Source: Agrocybe praecox (taxonomy: Eukaryota; Basidiomycota; Agaricomycetes; Agaricales; Agrocybaceae). Taken from it: a stretch of DNA of 64,000 nucleotides. The stretch lies in contig OZ024840.1 in assembly GCA_964017145.1 (NCBI GenBank), positions 1,054,001-1,118,000 of the forward strand. The letters run 5' to 3'. Below are positions 58,120 to 64,000 of this stretch, piece by piece (the stretch's first letter is position 1; every line of letters begins with the position of its first letter). Both the position numbers and the translations under genes were made by a program. The notes below the pieces were generated by a model that had not been told where the DNA came from, did no database searches, and saw nothing but the letters and a program-made list of their open reading frames with translations.

Positions 58120-59769
58120 CTAAACATCCCACCCCAAAATATCCACATTCCTCCCAAGCGGAAACACCGAAACGTCAACTTCCAACTTCGCTCCCCTCTT
58201 GCTCTTGCTCTCTCTATCTTCATCCCTCTCATTGCATTTGACTCCACCTAATTCAGTATCAGATTCACCAATTCCATCCCTCTCACCATCCCCAGCACCG
58301 CAGCCCATCAACCTCGGAAAGACATCCCCAAGATACGACCGACACCTCTCCCCAAACGCACGCTCATTAAACGCCCACGGTTCGCCACGTAGCGTGATAT
58401 ACTGCAGTCTTAGCTTAACAATGACTGGCTTCCTATTCCTATTCCCATTCTCACGATGCCAAGGGAGGTGATGCTGCTGCCAATCCCTATCTCCCAACCG
58501 TCTTCTCTCGCTCTCGCTTTGAGTCGTTTCAGGGGTATCAAACTCCAGACTCAACCGCCTATCAAGTATCCCCCACATCTTCCGTTCAGGAAAGAACTCG
58601 TCCACCACCATCCACGGCGGGTGGGTGTGAACCACAAATCCCAATACGAGCGTTTCGAGCGCAGGCGGTAGTGGTAGTATAGAGTCGCTCATGCCGCACT
58701 CAAGCAGATCCAATACTTTCATCAGCGGACTCCAACTGTCCATGTCAACGCCCATCCCAACCGTGATTGAGGATCTATGACATATCCCCAAGGTCCTTAG
58801 TCGTGGCAGGGAGCCAAACGGTATTGGTGGTAGTGGAAGTTGTAGGGCGTCAGAGAATTCCTGGGAATACATGCTCGCTGAGACGGAGAAGACGATATGG
58901 ATTTTCTCGAGCGAGCGGAAGCTTAGAGCGATGTTGGTGAATTGGTGAAAGTCTTCTGGGTGGTAGGATGTGTATTTGAGGGATCTCAGGTTCGATAAAC
59001 ATAAACCGGGTTGGGATGGTGGGACTGGGAAACTTTCATCATCATCCGTGTTCGGGTCAGTACTGGAGGAAGAAGAAGGAGGAAGTGTGAATGGGAACGT
59101 ATAGTCGATGTCAATGTCAGTCAGTTGGTCCGTTTGTGAAAGACCGCAGAACAGCTCGATGGGGCTAAACAATTTCACCATATGAAATCTTATATGCCTG
59201 ATATTAGTCCCTCGCAGTATGATATCCGGGACGCCGCCGATATTATCCAGACACAAAGTCCTCACTGTCCTCACGCGTATGAGCTCCATAAAAGCCTCCT
59301 GGAAGTCCCTCGACAGATGAGGCCAGAATATCGGAATCAATTTTGACCCAGCAAGCGTCACTGTGTGGATGGCCGGGCTGTATTTACACAGTGCATGCAT
59401 TATCTTCGTCAAGTCTTCGTTCTGCAGTATGGCGTATGCATCACACGCGGACCCGCCCTCCATGACCAGTTTGAACGAGCGCGTGAAGTACAGGAGACTA
59501 GCCATCCCCAGTACATGGCATGCATGTACGAGCTCTCGCAGATCCGAGAGTCGCCTGAGGAGTCTAGAGCGAGAGCAGAATAGGTGCTGCCACAGCTGGA
59601 GGGTGGAGAAGAGGTGGCGGTACACCCTGTGCCGGAATGCATAGCACACTAAGGAACAGGCGCACAGGGTCTCCTTGACCTCCTTCTCAGTGGAGTCCGT
59701 GCTGCCGGCAGCTTCGTCTATCACTGTCTCTAGAATATCTTGAGGGAGTCTAGCGTTCTGCAGAGCCAT
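58120..59769 (-). CDS. F-box-like protein with leucine-rich C-terminus
   Basis: Single-exon gene of 549 codons from ATG 59769 (MALQNARLPQDILETVIDEA). The N-terminal LPQDILETVIDEAAG, CACSLVCYAFRHRVYRHLFS matches the degenerate F-box pattern common in mushrooms (substrate adaptors of SCF ubiquitin ligases). The rest has irregular Leu-rich segments (TVRTLCLDNIGGVPDIILRG, SNLRSLKYTS, RLRTLGICHRSS), as in LRR-like F-box partners. An acidic, charged region near the end (GERDGIGESDTELGG, ESKSKRGAKLEV) precedes the stop at 58120. The frame is also open upstream to a TTG at 59817 but has no earlier ATG. Substrate unknown; assignment rests on the F-box-like start and family habit. Confidence 0.65.
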   Translation of the reverse strand: MALQNARLPQDILETVIDEAAGSTDSTEKEVKETLCACSLVCYAFRHRVYRHLFSTLQLWQHLFCSRSRLLRRLSDLRELVHACHVLGMASLLYFTRSFKLVMEGGSACDAYAILQNEDLTKIMHALCKYSPAIHTVTLAGSKLIPIFWPHLSRDFQEAFMELIRVRTVRTLCLDNIGGVPDIILRGTNIRHIRFHMVKLFSPIELFCGLSQTDQLTDIDIDYTFPFTLPPSSSSSTDPNTDDDESFPVPPSQPGLCLSNLRSLKYTSYHPEDFHQFTNIALSFRSLEKIHIVFSVSASMYSQEFSDALQLPLPPIPFGSLPRLRTLGICHRSSITVGMGVDMDSWSPLMKVLDLLECGMSDSILPLPPALETLVLGFVVHTHPPWMVVDEFFPERKMWGILDRRLSLEFDTPETTQSESERRRLGDRDWQQHHLPWHRENGNRNRKPVIVKLRLQYITLRGEPWAFNERAFGERCRSYLGDVFPRLMGCGAGDGERDGIGESDTELGGVKCNERDEDRESKSKRGAKLEVDVSVFPLGRNVDILGWDV

Positions 59770-61847
59770 GGGATTTGAGAGTCGAGAAAGGAGAAAATGG
59801 GTATGAACTTGATTCAAGAGCAGAGTCGCAGTCGCAGTTTCATATTTGCCCCAAAGCAGCCCAACGTGGAGAAATGAAACGTCCCGAGACCAAGTCGGTC
59901 GATGGTAGCAGAGCTTCGAGTCGTTCCCATGGTGGGTAGGTGGTTGTGGTAAATGGTGGTGAGAAAGGAAAAGAAGAGGCGATGCGCTCCCAATTTGGCG
60001 GGGTACGCACTGTAGGGGAAAATGATTGCCGCGTCATTGCCGCGCTACACGGCAAAAAACAAACATGTCCGCTTACCTTCTCCACGTAAGTAGTAGCTTC
60101 AGCGGAATATAAGACTTACTCCAGCCTTGTATCTTGTTTATGTTGAAGATAACCGACCGAATCTCGGTTAGTATGTCATACACAGCCTTCCGCTTTTGTA
60201 TGTTTTTCCTTTATGTTCTTTACATTTCTTTTTTGGTTTCTTTTCTTCCGCCTTGGTACTACGCAGTACCAGCGGGTTCTCCCGTTGGTCGATTACACAC
60301 GCCGTTTGTTGGTTTTATGACCTCAGGCTAGCCGATTACCTTTGTATTTCGTCTGAGTCATTACTGCGTGTGTTGGTCACACTATTAGGTTTCTTATTAC
60401 TCTATGCTTAAGCAGTTCAGCGAATTCGCTTGCACATGTTTGGCCTCCCCCCATTTCTCTTCTCTCTTTGTAACTTTCAGGCATTTATATTGACTGTTAC
60501 GTCGCTATTTGAATATGTGCGAGTCAGTTTGGCCTGCGGCCCATACCGATGCTATTATATTTTTCTAGTCACGGAGCCAACGGTACTTCTTAATACCTTT
60601 TTTTTTTTTGTTTTTTTTTTTTTGAATTCTTTCAAAAAGTTTGTAGCTCCTTTTCTCGAATGTCTTTCGATGTAGGTATTTTGTTCGACATTCATTCATT
60701 CTTTACTTTTAAAGGGCCAGCTTCCATATTTCTGACCCCTCGTTCTTTCTGAGTCCGTCCTTGTTTTACACCCGTTTATAATGTTCTCACCATACAAACG
60801 CTCAAACAGATGTTCGTCAATGGCTGGAACCTGAGCCAGGGAACGACTCTCGGGTACTTGATGTCGTTTGTAAGTGCTTCTTCCACCCAAGTTAAAACTC
60901 CTCTTACCTGAGAGTGAAGATTTCTAGTCTGTATTTCCATTCGCTTCTAGCTCGACGAATCATGATATTTTCCCATATAGTCTTACTATTTTTTGTGGTC
61001 TGTCCCAATCCCTAATAATAGGTAAATTCCGACCTGCCTACCCATCTTTCACTCGATTTTCTATTTATTCAAAATGTAGGACATCCTCTGTCTCCGATTC
61101 CTTCTGTTATTGGTCTCATAACTATCCTCATTCTGCTTCTGCTTTTATACATATTTTACCTGCTCATTAATTCACGTATTTTCACTTTTTGTGGCTCTCT
61201 GTTATCATTATATTCAGTTACTTGGTGGCTATGAAATTTGAACAAGATACCGAAGGTTATTGATGCGCATACTACTGACGCGCCGTTGCCACGTCTGAGA
61301 TTGTATTTGCAAGTCCTTATTTTCTCTGACCTCAGTGACTATTACCGCGTTGAGTCAACTTGAGCGGTTCATGTAATCACTAGTAATTATCCTAACTCTT
61401 ATTAAGCCCTTACAATGCGACCAACTTTTGGTTAAGCCTTAACCTTAACATGATTTAAGCCTTAAACCTTATTAATGTTTAAGGCTTCATGCCAACACTG
61501 GTACTATTTGCTTGCTTGCTGCGGGTTGTGACGCGTTGACGCGTGGTGCAAAGGTTTTGAAGAGATTTGTACAACTGATTTTCTACTTTTTTTTAGACAA
61601 TTATATATTCATAGGACGTTTTGGAGACCTTATATTTAACTCTGTCAAAAAAATTATTTATTTCTGTGAAGTACTTGATTGGTACTTGACAAGTGCCAAA
61701 ACTTTCCCTGTAGCGCGACAGTGCGCGTCACAACGCGTCACTCAAATTGCGGAGTTTAGAATTTCAAAATAGTTGCTTTTGACGCGCAGGGCCGCATGGC
61801 TCTCCCCACCTCGCCCCTTGCAGGTGCCCAGTACACACAAGTCCACG
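59770..61847. other. 2-kb gene-free stretch between the F-box gene and SMN
   Basis: No coding pattern on either strand. It holds long T-runs at 60599-60623, a cluster of TTAAGCCTTAA-like words at 61432-61490 partly inverted (AAGCCTTAA against TTAAGGCTT), and, from about 61735, the SMN promoter block that is duplicated at 50935. Confidence 0.5.
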
Positions 61848-63022
61848 ATGTCCAGGCCTATAATCTCCTACGACGATATCACACTACCATACGACGCTCC
61901 GGATAACGCAGCGCTACCGCCAACAACGTCTAATAATTCTAATTCCGCTGGCCATCCCCCACCGTCAAAAAAGAGGAAGAAGAACCATAACAACCAGAAG
62001 GGGAAGCAGCGGAATAACAACAACTGGTCGAATTCCGGGAGGGACAAGGAGGGATCGACGTCCAATTCGAAAAACCACCACCAACATCAACAACCGGTGC
62101 ATGACAATGCGGACGACGGCGAGTACGGCGGCGAAGGACAATGGGGCGAAGAGGAGGAAGAGAGCCGAGAACTGACACACGAAGAAATCTGGGACGACTC
62201 TGCGCTTGTGGATGCATGGGACGCGGCGATGGAAGAATACGAAGAGTACCATGGGACAGATAAAGATTGGAAACAGGAGCCGGTCAAGAAATCTGCGCTG
62301 TGAGTCTTTGCTATTTGTTTTTTCTTTCTTAATTTTTCTTAAACTCATTGTATGTGCTATACAGATGGTACAACGTCCCCATGGACCCTAGCAAACTCTC
62401 ATCGAACGGAGGAGGACCGTTCCTAGCTGCAACTGCATCAACAGATGACGCAGCCCCAGAAGAATCTGAAGAAGACTCCAAACCGCTCGACTTCGACACC
62501 TTCGTGCCAACATATGACCCGACTCTCGATCCATCCCCACCCGCGGACTACCCACCCCTCCCACTTCCACCTCCAGCCAACTACACCGGTGTTCCTGCTC
62601 CTGCTGGGGATACTACAACCGACTATACCGCACCTGGCCCAGGGCACATAGTCAGCCAAGACGAAGCCTTCCAACGCGCGTTGAGCGCGATGTACTGGGG
62701 AGGATATTGGACCGCTATGTATCATGTACGTCTTTTCCCGTCATATTATGTCCCGCCTTTCTGACTGACCACGATCTATCAGGCTCAGCGCCATATATCC
62801 CAATCAAACCCCACCAATCTCCCAACGACATCTCCGGCTCCGGCTACAGCTCCTTCTGTGCAGCAAGTATCAGCCGCCGCCAGCGTCCATGTACACGCCG
62901 ACAACATTGAAGAAGAAGAATACATCCCGGAGGAAGAAGGAGAAGACGGCAAAATCGAAATCGATCCCGCCGAGGAAGACGAGGAGGAGGAAGATGACGG
63001 CTTGGTTTCGACTCAAAGGTAA
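61848..63022 (+). CDS. SMN1: Survival motor neuron (SMN)-like protein
   Basis: SMN nucleates the SMN-Gemin2 complex that loads Sm proteins on snRNA. Three exons (61848-62299, 62365-62725, 62783-63022) encode 350 residues from ATG 61848 (MSRPIISYDDITLPYDAPDN). A basic Asn-rich block KKRKKNHNNQKGKQRNNNNW is followed by the Gemin2-binding helix EIWDDSALVDAWDAAMEEYE, EYHG. Exon 2 has a Pro-rich stretch (PPADYPPLPLPPPANY) and the YG box, DEAFQRALSAMYWGGYWTAM, used for oligomerisation. Exon 3 adds an acidic tail (IEEEEYIPEEEGEDGKIEID ... STQR). As in S. pombe Smn1 no Tudor domain is visible. The acidic C-terminal extension after the YG box is unusual. A truncated pseudogene copy lies at 50.9-51.8 kb. 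Confidence 0.85.
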
Positions 63023-63657
63023 CAAAAAATTACCCATGCGCTCAGAAGGTATAGCAATGGTACTCATGAATTGGGATGCGGGCAATCATGGGATTCTGGG
63101 AATGTTAACGCGGGATCTGGGATTTTCCTACTCTTCTTCGTCGTCCTCACGAACGAATGTGTACGTGTCTCCTAGTGAATAAATAAAAATCTTGAATCTG
63201 ATATATATCTTTATCCGTTCTATAAGACTCTTTTTCTCTTTCTTTGCTTTTTCGATCAAAACAACACGGTGTGGTACGTTCTTCCTCATTTGTGTTATGT
63301 TAATTTCGAAGAGAGAGAAGATACCATCATGTCCTGGCCGTCTTCTTAATCCTTCATGCCAAATCCACAACATGTCATACACCACCTTCATGTCCTTCTC
63401 GTGCTTCAAATAAAACCAAGTAGCATACATGAAACGATATCGAAAAAATGATCACCAACACACCGTAAAAGAAAAGAAAAGCAAACAAACAACACCTTCC
63501 TCTTCCTCTCTTAAAGGCCAGCACCATGCCCTCTCTTCCAAAGCTTGGGCCTACGCGTCAAAACCTCAGCACTCAGCGCTAAAGAGTAATCTCCACATCC
63601 AACCTAGCCAAATAGGAATATACATCCGAGTCCGGGCTCAGCGCTCATCTGCTGCTG
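63023..63657. other. Intergenic 3' of SMN
   Basis: AT-rich. Short open stretches have no recognisable product. Confidence 0.45.
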
Positions 63658-64000
63658 CTATGATGAAATTTTAATCCTCTCATGCACACCAGCGAGCGCA
63701 TCCATCGTCAGCGCGAGGTACATCTGAAGGTTCTCCTGCAACCACTCGTGGAACTCCCTAAACCTAGGTCTAAACTCTTCATCGATGCATCCTCAGAGCG
63801 TCAGGTTATTTTGGCGGTGCTCCCCTGAGAGGGGGGACTTAGGTCGGTTGATTATATGTATTGTCCGCGGGACAAATTATAGATAGCGCTCGGGAATACC
63901 CCTGAAGAGAAGAATACATCCACCCTCCTATCCATCGCCTCCCTAATCTCTCCCTCCCTCTCCACATGCTGCTCTATTCGCGTGCTCATAAGAGTCCCTC
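63658..64000 (-). CDS. 3' end of an unidentified gene (runs off the window)
   Basis: The minus strand ends with EEFRPRFREFHEWLQENLQM, YLALTMDALAGVHERIKISS and TAG at 63658-63660. Further upstream TLMSTRIEQHVEREGEIREA, MDRRVDVFFSSG (about 63.99-63.90 kb) looks like the previous exon, with an intron in 63.90-63.79 kb whose exact borders I could not place in frame. Helical and charged; family unknown. Partial, cut by the window edge. Confidence 0.45.

Noticed and set aside
1..64000. A functional cluster of endosomal/secretory genes (VPS35, VPS27, GET2)
   Set aside because: They are separated by unrelated genes on both strands with their own promoters, so co-location looks coincidental.
1..64000. 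CRISPR arrays, prokaryotic operons or phage genes
   Set aside because: The spliced eukaryotic gene structure throughout excludes them. The 20-21-bp arrays at 34.4 and 35.9 kb lack unique spacers of CRISPR type.

Overview
The window is nuclear DNA of a filamentous basidiomycete, most likely an Agaricomycete. Genes are dense and on both strands, split by many short introns (about 45-65 nt, GT...AG). The gene set fits: retromer VPS35, ESCRT-0 VPS27 with a FYVE finger, GET2, MSH4, SWR1-C subunit VPS72/YL1, an SMN homologue, a secreted intradiol-dioxygenase relic, a GMC oxidoreductase and an F-box protein. I do not assign a species.

Layout. 0.2-6.3 kb: MSH4 and VPS72, both on the minus strand. 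6.5-10.6 kb: a minus-strand array of a seven-helix membrane-protein family, one relic and two intact genes. 11.4-14.9 kb: VPS35. 16-24.3 kb: three more family members (plus strand), a major-facilitator transporter, a possible small gene and a short one-helix protein. 24.4-30.6 kb: two intron-bearing tRNA-Gln(CUG) genes with relics, then GET2, a mitochondrial ribosomal protein and VPS27. 31-32.3 kb: a decayed intradiol dioxygenase. 34.3-37.1 kb: two non-autonomous inverted-repeat elements, one almost a complete foldback with arrays of a 20-21-bp repeat. 37.3-45.9 kb: a very large UvrD/TRANK1-like helicase gene. 47.9-50.9 kb: another family member plus relics. 51-51.8 kb: an SMN pseudogene. 54.0-54.8 kb: a third inverted-repeat element, ending about 100 bp upstream of a GMC oxidoreductase (54.9-57.8 kb). 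58.1-59.8 kb: an F-box-like gene. 61.8-63.0 kb: the intact SMN gene. The 3' end of one more minus-strand gene lies at the right edge.

The most unusual content is the membrane-protein family and its history. Six complete genes and two relics share one architecture: a first exon of about 13-16 codons, a WWDDFW-type motif, seven hydrophobic segments, and a Ser/Thr-rich tail with two conserved motifs (VELTELSHLGTTLDLS-like and SSFSYP-like). Two of the copies sit in the arms of a 2.9-kb inverted segmental duplication that flanks about 23.5 kb of housekeeping genes. The membrane-protein gene is intact in both arms, but the other sequence in the right arm has decayed. Gene functions rest on family resemblance read by eye; no search or alignment was run. 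Exon boundaries are given exactly only where I worked them out, and most spans are start codon to stop codon including introns.
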